Shown here piece after piece: positions 33,690 through 42,492 of a DNA stretch of 64,000 bases. The DNA lies in NCBI RefSeq assembly GCF_014281125.1, contig NZ_JACOEA010000005.1, positions 1-64,000 of the forward strand, written 5' to 3'. Made by a program: the position numbers and the translations under genes. The DNA comes from Lawsonibacter celer (lineage in GTDB: Bacteria; Bacillota; Clostridia; Oscillospirales; Oscillospiraceae). Positions within the stretch are counted from its first letter, which is position 1; the number at the start of each line of letters is the position of its first letter. Under the pieces are notes generated by a model. It saw only the letters and a program-made list of their open reading frames with translations, had not been told where the DNA came from and ran no database searches.

Positions 33690-36125
33690 ATGAAGAAAAA
33701 CCAGCGAAAAAAAACGCCCGATCCCCGGCCGGAGACGCCCGTCCGCCGGGAGGTGCCCCGTGTGAGTCCGGATCCAGAGGAGGGCCTGACTCAGGAGCAG
33801 GCGCATCAGCGGGAGCAGGCCGGCTGGGCCAATACTCCGGTGGAGTCGCCCACGAAGTCCGTGGGCGAGATCGTGCGCGCCAATGTATGTACCTTCTTCA
33901 ACTTCATTTTCATTGTCCTGGCCTGCCTGCTGATCACGGTGGGGTCCTTTGACGACATGCTCTTCCTGCTGATCGCCGCGGCCAATACGGGCATCGGCAT
34001 TATTCAGCAGCTGCGCTCCAAGGCCACCATCGACAAGCTCAATCTGCTCTCCGCCCCCAGGGCCAAGGTGGTGCGGGAGGGGAATCTGATCTCCATCCCC
34101 TCTGCCCATCTGGTGCGGGACGACGTGGCGGAGTTTACCTCCGGGGACCAGATCCCCGCGGACGCCACGGTCCTCTCCGGTTCGGCCCAGGTGAACGAGG
34201 CGCTGATTACCGGTGAGGCCGACGCCATTGAGAAGGGGGCGGGGGACACGCTGCTCTCCGGGTCCTTTGTGGTGGCGGGGAAGTGCCGGGCCCGGCTGGA
34301 CAAGGTGGGGGCGGATTCCTATGCCGCCCGCCTGACCCTGGAGGCCAAGAAGAACGTCACCGCCGGCAAATCGGAGATGATGGCCTCTCTGGACAAGCTG
34401 ATCCGGGTGATCGGCATTCTGCTCATCCCCGTGGGTGTGGCCCTGTTTATCAAGGAGTTTTATTTTCTGGAGCTAGGTGCGCGGCAGGCCGTGGTGTCCA
34501 CGGTGGCCGCCCTGATCGGCATGATTCCGGAGGGGCTGTATCTGCTCACCAGCGTGGCCCTGGCGGTGAGCCTGGTGCGCCTGGCCCAGGGCAAGGTGCT
34601 GGCCCAGGATATGAGCTGTATTGAGACCCTGGCCCGGGTGGACGTGCTGTGCGTGGACAAGACGGGTACCATCACCGAGCCCCATATGGAGGTGAGCGAG
34701 ACGGTCCTCCTGGACGAGGAGGAGTATCCGGAGGAGGCGGTCACCTCCGCCCTCAACGCCTTCTATAAGTGTATGGAGGCGGAAAACGACACCGCCCGCG
34801 CCATGAAGGAGCGCTTTCACGGCGTGTCCCCCTGGCATGCGGCCCGCACCATCCCCTTTACCTCAGCCACCAAATGGAGCGCTGCCGTGTTCCCCGGCCA
34901 TGGGGCCTACGTGGTGGGCGCGCCGGAGTTTGTGATGGGCGCGCGTTACGCCGACCTGAAGGAGCTGGCGGAGCCATACTCCGCCAAGGGCTACCGGGTT
35001 CTGCTGGCCGCTGAGTACGACGGGGTCCCCGACCAGAGGGGGCTGGACCCGGCGCGGGTGCGGCCCATGGCGCTGGTCCTGCTGTCCAACCGCATCCGGG
35101 CCAACGCGCCCAAAACCTTTCACTATTTTGCCCAGCAGGGGGTGACGGTGAAGGTGATCTCCGGGGACAACCCGGTGACCGTATCCGAGGTGGCGCGCCA
35201 GGCAGGTATTGAGGGGGCGGATAAATACATCGACGCAGCCACCCTGCGCACCGATGCCGAGCTGGAGCGGGCCGCGGGAAAATACGTGGTGTTCGGCCGG
35301 GTCACCCCGGGGCAGAAGCGCAAGCTGGTGCGGGCCCTGCAGAAGCAGGGGCACACCGTTGCCATGACCGGCGACGGGGTCAACGACGTGCTGGCCCTCA
35401 AAGACGCCGACTGCGGCATCGCCATGGCCTCCGGCGCGGAAGCGGCCTGCCGGGCGGCGCAGCTAGTGCTGCTCAACTCCGACTTTGGGGCCATGCCCAA
35501 GGTGGTGGCGGAGGGGCGGCGGGTCATCAACAATATCCAGCGGGCTGCGGCGCTGTTCCTGGTGAAGAATATTTTCTCCTTCTGCCTGGCCATCATCTCC
35601 CTGTTCGCCACCTTCCCCTACCCGGTGACGCCGCTGCAGCTATCTCTGCTCAGCGCGATCACCATCGGCATCCCGTCCTTCTTCCTGGCGCTGGAGCCAA
35701 ATTACAGCCTGGTCAGGGGAAAGTTCCTGGGCAACGTGTTTCGTCAGGCCCTCCCCGGCGGCATTACCGACCTGGTGATCATCCTGGGGATCGAGCTGTT
35801 TTACCTGGTGTTCGGATTTACCGAGGCCGACCTGTCCACCATGTCCGCCATTCTGCTGCTCTTTATCGGGCTGCTGGTGCTCTACCAGGTGTGCAAGCCC
35901 TTTGACTGGAAGCGCCGGGTGCTCTGGGGCACCATGGCCGGGTGCGCGTCGGTCATCGTGCTCTTTTATGGGGATCGCTTCGGGCTGACGGAGCTCACAC
36001 TCCAGCCGCTGCTGATCCTTATCCTCTTCATGTGCCTGGCCCAGCCGCTGATGCATCTGGTGCTGCAGTGCTTTGAGAAAGGGGCGGCCCTCCTGCGGGC
36101 GGGCCGGCGAGTGCGTAGACGCTGA
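33690..36125 (+). CDS. Cation-translocating P-type ATPase (P2-like)
   Basis: An 811-residue cation pump. Seen in order: a Pro/Arg-rich cytoplasmic head, the A-domain ITGE (VNEALITGEADAI), the M4 motif PEGL, the phosphorylation site D323-K-T-G-T, and the hinge TGDGVNDVLALKDAD. The C-terminal half of the membrane part follows. PEGL and the layout fit Ca2+/Mg2+-type P2 ATPases, resembling the CtpE-like group; the ion is not determined. The ATG at 33690 follows GAGG; a GTG two codons upstream is possible. Followed after 26 bp by the histidine phosphatase. Confidence 0.9.
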   Translation: MKKNQRKKTPDPRPETPVRREVPRVSPDPEEGLTQEQAHQREQAGWANTPVESPTKSVGEIVRANVCTFFNFIFIVLACLLITVGSFDDMLFLLIAAANTGIGIIQQLRSKATIDKLNLLSAPRAKVVREGNLISIPSAHLVRDDVAEFTSGDQIPADATVLSGSAQVNEALITGEADAIEKGAGDTLLSGSFVVAGKCRARLDKVGADSYAARLTLEAKKNVTAGKSEMMASLDKLIRVIGILLIPVGVALFIKEFYFLELGARQAVVSTVAALIGMIPEGLYLLTSVALAVSLVRLAQGKVLAQDMSCIETLARVDVLCVDKTGTITEPHMEVSETVLLDEEEYPEEAVTSALNAFYKCMEAENDTARAMKERFHGVSPWHAARTIPFTSATKWSAAVFPGHGAYVVGAPEFVMGARYADLKELAEPYSAKGYRVLLAAEYDGVPDQRGLDPARVRPMALVLLSNRIRANAPKTFHYFAQQGVTVKVISGDNPVTVSEVARQAGIEGADKYIDAATLRTDAELERAAGKYVVFGRVTPGQKRKLVRALQKQGHTVAMTGDGVNDVLALKDADCGIAMASGAEAACRAAQLVLLNSDFGAMPKVVAEGRRVINNIQRAAALFLVKNIFSFCLAIISLFATFPYPVTPLQLSLLSAITIGIPSFFLALEPNYSLVRGKFLGNVFRQALPGGITDLVIILGIELFYLVFGFTEADLSTMSAILLLFIGLLVLYQVCKPFDWKRRVLWGTMAGCASVIVLFYGDRFGLTELTLQPLLILILFMCLAQPLMHLVLQCFEKGAALLRAGRRVRRR

Positions 36126-36151
36126 AAGCGGAGCGAAAAGGAGAGCTGGAA

Positions 36152-36766
36152 ATGGAATTGATTCTGGTGCGCCACGGGACCACCCGGGGCAATGTGGAGC
36201 ACTTTTTCGTGGGCAGGCTGGACCTGCCCCTCCTCCCCGAGGGGGAGGAGCTGGCCCGGCGGGTGGCCCCCACGCTCCCGGCGGTGGAGCATATCTACCG
36301 CAGTCCCCTGCTGCGCTGCCGTCAGACGGCGCAGCTGCTGTGGCCCGGCGTGGAGACCACGGTGGTGGAGGAGCTGCGGGAGACCGATTTCGGCCCCTAC
36401 GAGGGAAGGCGGGAGGCGGAGCTGGCGGACGACCCCCTCTACCGGGCGTGGGCCGACCGACCCGGCGGCCCCAATTTTGCCGCCAGCCCCCTGGGGGAGA
36501 CGGAGGAGCAGGTGGCCGTCCGGGTGACGGAGGGCCTGCGGAAGGTGTCGGAGGACGCCCGGCGCCGGGGGCTGGATCGGGCGGCTGTGGTGACCCACGG
36601 GGGTACGCTCATGGGGCTGCTCACCCAGTACGGGCGGCCCGAGCGGCCTTACGGGGCGTGGTTCTGCCCCAACTGCGGCGGATACCGGGCGGAGCTGTCC
36701 GCCGCGCCGCTTGCGCTGAACATCCTGGGGCCGGTGGGGGGAGAGCAGGCCCTGAAAAATCCATAA
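36152..36766 (+). CDS. Histidine phosphatase family protein
   Basis: A 204-residue phosphoglycerate-mutase-like phosphatase. It has the catalytic LVRHGTTRGN start (H8), the SPLLRCRQTAQLL arginine segment and the VTHGGTLMGLL second histidine. Members act on phosphoesters, including alpha-ribazole phosphate; the nearby cobalamin gene makes CobC a possibility but not a firm call. AAGGAGAG precedes the ATG, and it shares the transcript of the P-type ATPase. Confidence 0.85.
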   Translation: MELILVRHGTTRGNVEHFFVGRLDLPLLPEGEELARRVAPTLPAVEHIYRSPLLRCRQTAQLLWPGVETTVVEELRETDFGPYEGRREAELADDPLYRAWADRPGGPNFAASPLGETEEQVAVRVTEGLRKVSEDARRRGLDRAAVVTHGGTLMGLLTQYGRPERPYGAWFCPNCGGYRAELSAAPLALNILGPVGGEQALKNP

Positions 36767-36789
36767 AAGCCGCCGAGGTCTCCGGCGGA

Positions 36790-36824
36790 CGAAAAAACGG
36801 CCGCGTCAAGCGGCCGTTTTTTCA
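36790..36824. terminator. Bidirectional terminator
   Basis: A 13-bp stem (36792-36804 with 36810-36822), with A6 and T6 on either side. It serves both the phosphatase gene and the minus-strand TIGR01906 gene, whose last codons overlap it. Confidence 0.88.
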
Positions 36825-37468
36825 CGTTGTTTTTCCTTCCGGCGGCTCAGGACATAGAGGCCCAGGCACACCGCCCCGCCCAGCAGGAACAGGGCAATGA
36901 TGAGCACGGCACAGTGCATAAAGTACCCGTCGGGCAGCAGGAGGATGATGGGATCTGTCTCCGCACTGAAGAGCCAGTAGTCGTTGCGGAAGAACAGCTC
37001 ATGGAACCACACGAACACCCTGTCCCACATGAGGGCCACCCCCAGCCCCACCCCGGCGGGGAAGAGCAGGGACACCAGTCCCGCGTATTTCAGCCAGCGC
37101 CGGGGCCGCTGGCGGCGGAGGAGCGCTGCCAGCAGCACGGAGAGAGCCGTGCCCAGAACGGCCCACCACTGGAAGGCCAGGAAGATCACCTTCACCTCCG
37201 CAAAGTGGATGAGGCCGGTGGGAGAGGAGGGCAGATCGGGGAATTCCAGCTGTTCCGCCCCGCCGATGCTGTTGTAGTCGATGAGGGCGTCGTACTGCCG
37301 GAGAATGTCCGCCTCGCTCATGCCCGTGGCCTGGGAGAGGTCGTAGGCACGCACATCCCGGACATAGAGGGGGCGGAAATGCAGGGTAACTGCCACCGCC
37401 AGGGCGAGTATGGCGGAGGCGAGCAGCAGGCCCGCCACCCAGTGGAGCAGGCGATTGGCGTGTTTCAT
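36806..37468 (-). CDS. TIGR01906 family integral membrane protein
   Basis: A 220-residue protein with four predicted helices (about residues 8-30, 98-118, 128-150, 182-208) and an extracytoplasmic stretch holding YDALIDYNSI and the FHELFFRNDYWLF segment characteristic of TIGR01906. Function unknown. The ATG at 37468 overlaps the stop of the preceding gene (ATGA), so it is the last gene of the adenosyltransferase operon. Confidence 0.8.
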   Translation of the reverse strand: MKHANRLLHWVAGLLLASAILALAVAVTLHFRPLYVRDVRAYDLSQATGMSEADILRQYDALIDYNSIGGAEQLEFPDLPSSPTGLIHFAEVKVIFLAFQWWAVLGTALSVLLAALLRRQRPRRWLKYAGLVSLLFPAGVGLGVALMWDRVFVWFHELFFRNDYWLFSAETDPIILLLPDGYFMHCAVLIIALFLLGGAVCLGLYVLSRRKEKQREKTAA

Positions 37469-38304
37469 GGCTTGGCCTCCAGGGTGCTTTTTGAGAGAAT
37501 TTCCTGGTCGCAGGCGCGGCAGAGCTCCGCGCTTGTGCCCATCACATAGAAATAGACCCCCGCGTCCCACTCAGGAAAGTAGCGGGCGCAGACAATGCCG
37601 TGCATCTCCACTGGGGCGAATTCCTCCGCCACGGGGCCGAACCCGGGCGCGCCGTACTGGAGGTAGGAGAGCACGCCCCCCTCCCGGGCATTGTGGGCGC
37701 TGCCGTTGACGGTGAACTCCGCCTGGAATTTGGTCCAGCCCTCGTACCCGGCATAGGTCACGCCGGAGGCGCGCTCCGTCACGGTGAAGTCAAACACCCG
37801 CTCCTCCGGCGTCAGGCCGAAATCCCCCAGCACCAGGGTGAAGAAGTCGAAGGCGGCGATCTGGGCCGCCGCGTCCTCATCCGGGTCCCCGCCGGCCAGG
37901 GCGGCGTTGCTCCCGTCCCGGACCAGATAGGCCCCGTAGAAGCCGTTGTAATAGGGGGAGTTCGGGTCGTAAAGGCGGCTGCAGCCCCGGCTCAGGTCAA
38001 AGGCGGGGAAGTTGTAGAGAATGGTCAGCCGGGCGTCCGGCTGGCCGGTATAGGCGGCATAGGCGGCATCCGCGGTGAAGGTCATGACAAAGGGGTACCA
38101 GTCAGCCTCCGGCGTGGCCAGCCCGCCGGGGATGTGCAGGCGGATCCCCTCCTCCGCCAGCAGGCTCTGCCGCTGGTGCATCCCGCTGTACACCCCCATC
38201 ACCGCCAGGGAGCGGACGAAGGGAAACAGGGGGGAGAGCAAAAAGGCGATCACGCACCCGCATACAAGGGCCAGGGCCAGCAGGCGGCGGCGCAGGCGGC
38301 TCAA
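37465..38304 (-). CDS. Membrane-anchored exported protein, unknown
   Basis: A 279-residue protein with an N-terminal Arg-rich head and a hydrophobic segment (about residues 8-35), likely a signal anchor, then an extracytoplasmic domain rich in aromatic residues. No known motif is recognised. The start is TTG at 38304, in a TTGA overlap with the adenosyltransferase stop. It is coupled on both sides to neighbours. Confidence 0.65.
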   Translation of the reverse strand: MSRLRRRLLALALVCGCVIAFLLSPLFPFVRSLAVMGVYSGMHQRQSLLAEEGIRLHIPGGLATPEADWYPFVMTFTADAAYAAYTGQPDARLTILYNFPAFDLSRGCSRLYDPNSPYYNGFYGAYLVRDGSNAALAGGDPDEDAAAQIAAFDFFTLVLGDFGLTPEERVFDFTVTERASGVTYAGYEGWTKFQAEFTVNGSAHNAREGGVLSYLQYGAPGFGPVAEEFAPVEMHGIVCARYFPEWDAGVYFYVMGTSAELCRACDQEILSKSTLEAKP

Positions 38305-38831
38305 AACTCAATTTCCTTCCGGGCGGTCACGCCCCGGTCGTAGGGGTGCTTTTCCTTGGAAAAGCGGGTGATATAGTCGGCCCGCGACTCCAGAGCAGGG
38401 GGCAAGTCGTGGCCGGTGAGCACCACCTCCAGGCCCGCCGGGCGGGTATCCAGGAAGCAGAGCAGCTCGTCCGCGGGCAGAAAGCCGTGGAGAGCGTCCA
38501 GCACCTCGTCCAGCACCAGCAGGCGGGCCTCCTCGGCCCGGGCCAGCCCGACCGCCCGGCGGAAGAGGGCCAGGCAGCGCGCCGCCGTCTCTGCCTTCTC
38601 CCGTTCGTCCATCTGGAAGGTGAATTTGCCGGTGGGGGAGTCCCGCAGGAGCGTGATCTCCGGAATACGCGCCGCCGCTTCCGCCTCGCCGCTCCTTCCG
38701 CCCTTGAGGAACTGGGCGACGACCACACGCCTCCCCCAACCCGCACAGCGCAGGGCCAGCCCGAAGGCCGCCGTGGTTTTTCCCTTCCCATCGCCGTAGT
38801 ACAGCTGCACCAGACCTTGCGCTTCCGCCAC
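38301..38831 (-). CDS. Cob(I)yrinic acid a,c-diamide adenosyltransferase (CobA/BtuR type)
   Basis: A 176-residue ATP:corrinoid adenosyltransferase that makes adenosylcobalamin. The P-loop YYGDGKGKTTAAFG near the N-terminus, the QFLKGG motif and LLVLDEV follow the BtuR pattern. GTG at 38831, 8 nt after a GGGGG site, is chosen because upstream codons read through the promoter. First gene of a three-gene overlapping operon. No cobalamin riboswitch is seen upstream. Confidence 0.9.
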   Translation of the reverse strand: MAEAQGLVQLYYGDGKGKTTAAFGLALRCAGWGRRVVVAQFLKGGRSGEAEAAARIPEITLLRDSPTGKFTFQMDEREKAETAARCLALFRRAVGLARAEEARLLVLDEVLDALHGFLPADELLCFLDTRPAGLEVVLTGHDLPPALESRADYITRFSKEKHPYDRGVTARKEIEF

Positions 38832-38863
38832 AGGAACCGCCCCCCTTTGTCTCAGATAGCCCC

Positions 38864-38892
38864 AGTATAGCAAAAAGAGCGTCCGGCCGCAA
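38864..38892 (-). promoter_or_regulatory. Promoter of the adenosyltransferase operon
   Basis: Minus strand TTGCGG (38887-38892), 17-bp spacer, TATACT (38864-38869). Confidence 0.65.
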
Positions 38893-38946
38893 GGGCGGGA
38901 AAAGCTGCGGCGCAAAGAGACGAAAAAGGACTTTTTTTCCGCTGAA

Positions 38947-39057
38947 GGGCATGGAAAAGGCCCGCTTTCTGTGCGCGTGCAACAAAAGGCGGGTGGGCCT
39001 CCCTTGATAAAGGAGGGTTATATTTATGGCAAACTATACGGATAACTATCAATTACA
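38947..39057 (+). repeat. Leader/N-terminus repeat, copy 1
   Basis: A 111-bp stretch with perfect identity to 46935-47045, covering the leader, ribosome site and first 10 codons of the small tail-fibre-like gene. The Shine-Dalgarno GGAGGG (39012-39017) can pair with CCTCCC (38998-39003) in a 6-bp stem with an 8-nt loop. Confidence 0.9.
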
Positions 39058-39439
39058 CCAGTGGGAAGCGGGGGACGATTTTTTGAGGGAGGACTTTAAT
39101 CAGGATTTTCAGCGGATCGACGCGGCGCTGGGGGAAAAGAGCGGTATCCTGTTCGGCACGTACACCGGGGACGGGTCGGAATGGCAGGATGTGAACCTGG
39201 GCTATTGCCCCAAGGCGGTGGCAGTCTTTCCCCAGGACCAGACCATGGTCCAGACGGACCGTGTCTCCTATCGGGGATTCGCCGGGCCGGCGGGGGGCAC
39301 CCGATTCTGCGACTTTGCCAGCGTGGAGCTGACCGAAAGCGGCTTCCGGGTGTTTAGCAAATCGGTGGGCGGGACCTACGGGGGCACGATCGGCACCAAT
39401 GCGCAGAGTAAGCGGTTCTTCTACTGCGCCATTTCATAA
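39026..39439 (+). CDS. Small tail-fibre-like protein, family member 1
   Basis: A 137-residue protein without signal peptide. Residues 1-36 form a module shared with three other genes here (NYQLHQWEAGDDFLREDFN, then F-x-x-I-D-x-A-L). The rest starts GTYTGDGSEWQDVNLGYCPKAVAVF and ends FFYCAIS. This GDG...LGF-P-K-x-V...Y-x-A-I pattern resembles C-terminal domains of phage tail proteins. Function unknown. It runs tail-to-tail with an SLH gene 71 bp away. No other phage gene is near. Confidence 0.7.
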   Translation: MANYTDNYQLHQWEAGDDFLREDFNQDFQRIDAALGEKSGILFGTYTGDGSEWQDVNLGYCPKAVAVFPQDQTMVQTDRVSYRGFAGPAGGTRFCDFASVELTESGFRVFSKSVGGTYGGTIGTNAQSKRFFYCAIS

Positions 39440-39442
39440 ACA

Positions 39443-39484
39443 GGGAAAAGGGAGCCCCCTCAAACGAGGGGGCTCCCTTTCTTT
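39443..39484. terminator. Bidirectional terminator between small gene 1 and SLH gene 1
   Basis: A 14-bp perfect stem (39447-39460 with 39467-39480), 6-nt loop, TTTCTTT. Confidence 0.9.
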
Positions 39485-39510
39485 GGGTTTGGGTTCCGAG
39501 AGTCGGAAAC

Positions 39511-41946
39511 CTACTTAATCTCGTTGTTTACGTCTACGAACACGAAGTCCAGGGTCTTGTCAGCAGCAGCAACAGCCACAACATTTTTCACGCGGGAACT
39601 ATCGGAGGCGGTGTTGCTCAGGACGATGGAGCCGCCCTCAACACCGGTCTTGGCAGCAGAGTCCACATAGAGGATCACGGTGTTCTCGTCTACCTTGAGG
39701 GTATCGGCATTGTTGGCAAACTTCATGTTGGTGCCATCATAGGCCACAATAGCCTGGCCGTATCCGGCCACAGTGTAGACAGTGAGGTTGGTCATGTTGT
39801 TGTTGGCGTCCACCTTGTAGGAGAAGTAAGCGCCCTTAGCCAGCGCGTCGGTATCGGCGGCGGTGTTCAGGGTGACGTTCTCCTTGCCGTTCCAGAAGGT
39901 GACCTTGGCGACAGTGACACTCTTATCGTTCAGGACCTTCTCCACATCGGCCACTACGTAACCGTACTGCAGGTCGCTGGCAGAGCCCATCTCGCTCTCC
40001 ACAAAGGCCAGGGAGATGGTGGCGAAGCCGGTGGAGCTGCTGGTGTTGTAATAGGCGTTCTTCGTGGTGGCAACGCTTACCTTGGCCAGGTCGGCGCCGG
40101 TAACCACCTTATAGCCGGTAGAGGTCTTCACAAAGACCACGGCGTCGGAGGCGATGGCCTTGCCATCAATGGTGCCAGCCTTGCCGTCAGCCTTGGCATA
40201 GGCGCCGGTGGTATAGCCGTCAAAGCCGCCCACCTTGCCGTCGCCGCCAGCACTGGTAGCGATAGCGGTCAGCACATACTTGCCGTCGCCGTCCGCGTCG
40301 GAGATGGTGTACAGGGTGGCCAGAGCCAGAGAGCTAAAGTCCACGCCGGAGCCGTTATCGGCGTCGGCCTCAAGGTCAACAACCTCGAACTCGCCGGAGG
40401 AGCGCAGGATCTGAGCCTGGTTGTACAGCTGGAAGCCGCCCAGGGCCTGCTTGTTCACCAGAACCACGTAGTCCTCAACCTTGGTGGAGGAGGTAGTGGC
40501 GGTGGTGTTCATGACCACGTCGTTGATGGCCACGAAGTCATAGGAGGTGCCCAGAGTCATGGTGTTGCCGTTCACATTGTACCAGGTGCCGTTGACCTGA
40601 ACCTCAGAGCCCTTGGTGGCGGTGACCTTGCCGGAAATCACGTCCAGCTTGGAGATCTCGATCAGGCCCTTGGCGCTATTGGCGGCGGCCACGACCATGA
40701 CCTTGTCGCCCTTGGCAATGCCGTCATAGACGCTGACGGTCTTGTCGGTGAAGAGCTTATTGCCGGTGGCGCCGCTCAGGGTGAAGGACTTCACGCCGGC
40801 ATAGGTGACCTCTTCAACCGCCACAGGCACGTAGGTGGCATAGTCGATCTTGCCATTGCCGTCCTTGTCGATGAAGGTGACCATCTCTTCCAAACCGGGG
40901 GCGGCAGCCGTGCCGGACTTGAAGGCATAGTACTTGCCGCTCAGATTCTTGGCGGCCACGTCGGTCTTGTACACAGTGCCGCCGACTTTGATCTCACCGT
41001 TGTTCTCGCCGTCCGCCACGTTCTTATAAGCGGAAGTAATAATCACAGCGCTCTTCTCAGCGAAGATGCCGAACACGGTGGTCTTGCCGTTGACGGTCTT
41101 GTAGATGACCTTGACGTTCATCTTGTACAGGGCGGTAGCGTCGAGAGCGGTGGTAAAGGTATCGCCGCCCACGGTGTAGGTAAACTGAGCCTTGTCGGCG
41201 TCATAGGAGAAGGCGGTCATCTCGCCGATCTTCTCGGTGGTGCCGTACTTGGTCTCCAGCAGGGTTTTGCCGGTGGGGACATAGGACTGGGTGATCTCGC
41301 CGGTGGCCACATTCTGGCTGTAGCGCAGCTCCACCATGTCGCTGTTCAGAGCGTTGAAGATCATCTGGGCGGCATTATCGCGGGTCAGGCCGGCGGAAGC
41401 CTTGATGTCCAGATTCTCATACAGCTTGACGGTGTTGGCCAGTACGTTGGTGTTGATCTCCCAGTTGGCGCCGGTCAGGCCGTACACCTTTGCGCCGTAG
41501 CCCAGGGTCACTAGCAGCATCTTGGCGGCCTCGGAGCCGGTCACGGTGCCGGTGGGATCAAACTTGCCGTTGCCGCGGCCGGAAATAGAGCCGACGGAGG
41601 GGCTGGCGCAGTACTCGATGAACTGCTCCGCCCAGGTGCCCTTGATGTCGGTAAAGCTGGGCACGTCCTTGACACCCAGGGTGGGAGCCTTGCCACCGTT
41701 CAAGATGATGGTGATCATCTTGGCCATCTCGGCGCGGGTCACGATCCCGGTGGGGTCGAAGTAGGAGCCGTCTTCCTTACCATTGATCACGTTCAGAGCG
41801 ATCAGGGTATCTACGGCAGTCTTGTTGACGATGTTTTCCTTGTCGGAGAAGTCGTCAACGCCCACAGCACCGGCGCTGACAACCATCATGCCGATGAGCA
41901 TGGCGGCGGCCAGGACCAGACTGAGAGCGCGCTTGAGGTTTCTCAT
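39511..41946 (-). CDS. S-layer homology (SLH) domain surface protein 1
   Basis: An 811-residue exported protein. A signal peptide (MRNLKRALSLVLAAAMLIG, cleavage near VSAGA27) is followed by three SLH repeats (about residues 30-215) with FDPTGIVTRAEMAKMI, FTDIKGTWAEQFIEYC and FDPTGTVTGSEAAKMLL, which bind cell-wall polymer. The remainder is a Thr/Val/Gly-rich beta-type array. Its N-terminal part is closest to the SLH protein at 61262. It has the conserved leader and AAAAGGAGG site. Probably an S-layer or surface component; binding partner unknown. Confidence 0.9.
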   Translation of the reverse strand: MRNLKRALSLVLAAAMLIGMMVVSAGAVGVDDFSDKENIVNKTAVDTLIALNVINGKEDGSYFDPTGIVTRAEMAKMITIILNGGKAPTLGVKDVPSFTDIKGTWAEQFIEYCASPSVGSISGRGNGKFDPTGTVTGSEAAKMLLVTLGYGAKVYGLTGANWEINTNVLANTVKLYENLDIKASAGLTRDNAAQMIFNALNSDMVELRYSQNVATGEITQSYVPTGKTLLETKYGTTEKIGEMTAFSYDADKAQFTYTVGGDTFTTALDATALYKMNVKVIYKTVNGKTTVFGIFAEKSAVIITSAYKNVADGENNGEIKVGGTVYKTDVAAKNLSGKYYAFKSGTAAAPGLEEMVTFIDKDGNGKIDYATYVPVAVEEVTYAGVKSFTLSGATGNKLFTDKTVSVYDGIAKGDKVMVVAAANSAKGLIEISKLDVISGKVTATKGSEVQVNGTWYNVNGNTMTLGTSYDFVAINDVVMNTTATTSSTKVEDYVVLVNKQALGGFQLYNQAQILRSSGEFEVVDLEADADNGSGVDFSSLALATLYTISDADGDGKYVLTAIATSAGGDGKVGGFDGYTTGAYAKADGKAGTIDGKAIASDAVVFVKTSTGYKVVTGADLAKVSVATTKNAYYNTSSSTGFATISLAFVESEMGSASDLQYGYVVADVEKVLNDKSVTVAKVTFWNGKENVTLNTAADTDALAKGAYFSYKVDANNNMTNLTVYTVAGYGQAIVAYDGTNMKFANNADTLKVDENTVILYVDSAAKTGVEGGSIVLSNTASDSSRVKNVVAVAAADKTLDFVFVDVNNEIK

Positions 41947-42220
41947 TTGGATATTCCTCCTTTTAAAATTTGAGTGGGGACGCTATCTGCCTTGTTCAAA
42001 TTGCCGAACAGGGGCGTATAACGCCCCTTGCACCCATCAAATTAGTTGCTGAAGGCAAATGTTTTAATTAGAAATGCGACTGTTTCTCCTTTGAAAGTTC
42101 CGGTGGTAGACATTTGGTAGACAGACTTTCTGATTTGAACAATATAAAACCCGAAAATGACTGCGTGGCAGTCACTTGCGGGTTTGGCTTGGTAGACTTT
42201 TGGTAGACATTCTCTGCTCT
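41947..42220 (-). repeat. SLH upstream block, copy 1 (leader plus flank)
   Basis: About 270 bp aligned without gaps to 50434-50707, about seven differences (about 97% identity). From the gene outward it holds the AAAAGGAGG site, the conserved leader with hairpin GGGGCG-TTATA-CGCCCC, then four GGTAGAC copies (two pairs) on the plus strand flanking a near-perfect inverted repeat of 17-bp arms. No protein-coding gene is supported. Confidence 0.85.
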
Positions 42221-42329
42221 TGCCGGAGTTCGGAGGGGGTTGTCTGCATAAAATCCACCAGATTGGGCATCGTTTTAATATTAAGAGAAGCGGGCTGAGG
42301 AGAGAAAAGAGAGAAGAGAAGAAAATTAC
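42221..42329. other. Non-coding remainder upstream of the murA promoter
   Basis: A purine-rich stretch with GAGAA repeats near 42290-42325. A 32-codon frame on the minus strand (42172-42270) has no ribosome site and reads into the repeat block; I do not call it. Confidence 0.4.
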
Positions 42330-42358
42330 TTGGATTTTACATTTTCCTATGCTATAAT
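42330..42358 (+). promoter_or_regulatory. murA promoter
   Basis: TTGGAT (42330-42335), 17-bp spacer, TATAAT (42353-42358), leaving a leader of about 130 nt with GC-rich hairpins. Confidence 0.75.
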
Positions 42359-42492
42359 ATATACGTATTGAAGCGTGCTCATTTCGATGAGGCGTATAAA
42401 TTGAATTTATCGGGGCCGCTCCCCGCGGGGCGCCTATGGATTTCTGGGGCTGGGAGGCTCGCCCCATGGACTAGGAATAGAGGGTTGCAGGT

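Noticed and set aside
38832..39025. Cobalamin riboswitch upstream of the adenosyltransferase
   Set aside because: The leader from the predicted promoter to the start codon is only about 25 nt, too short for a B12 riboswitch, and no B12-box-like sequence is visible.
41990..42080. Sigma-A promoter directly before the leader of SLH genes 1 and 2
   Set aside because: A TTAAAA-17-TAATTT match exists in copy 1 but the -10 is degraded in copy 2. I could not place a convincing promoter in these two copies, in contrast to SLH gene 3.
42172..42270. 32-codon reading frame in the SLH upstream block (MPNLVDFMQTTPS...)
   Set aside because: No ribosome site, not conserved in the second copy of the block, and it ends within the inverted repeat. 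It could be a remnant of a larger gene, but that cannot be shown here.
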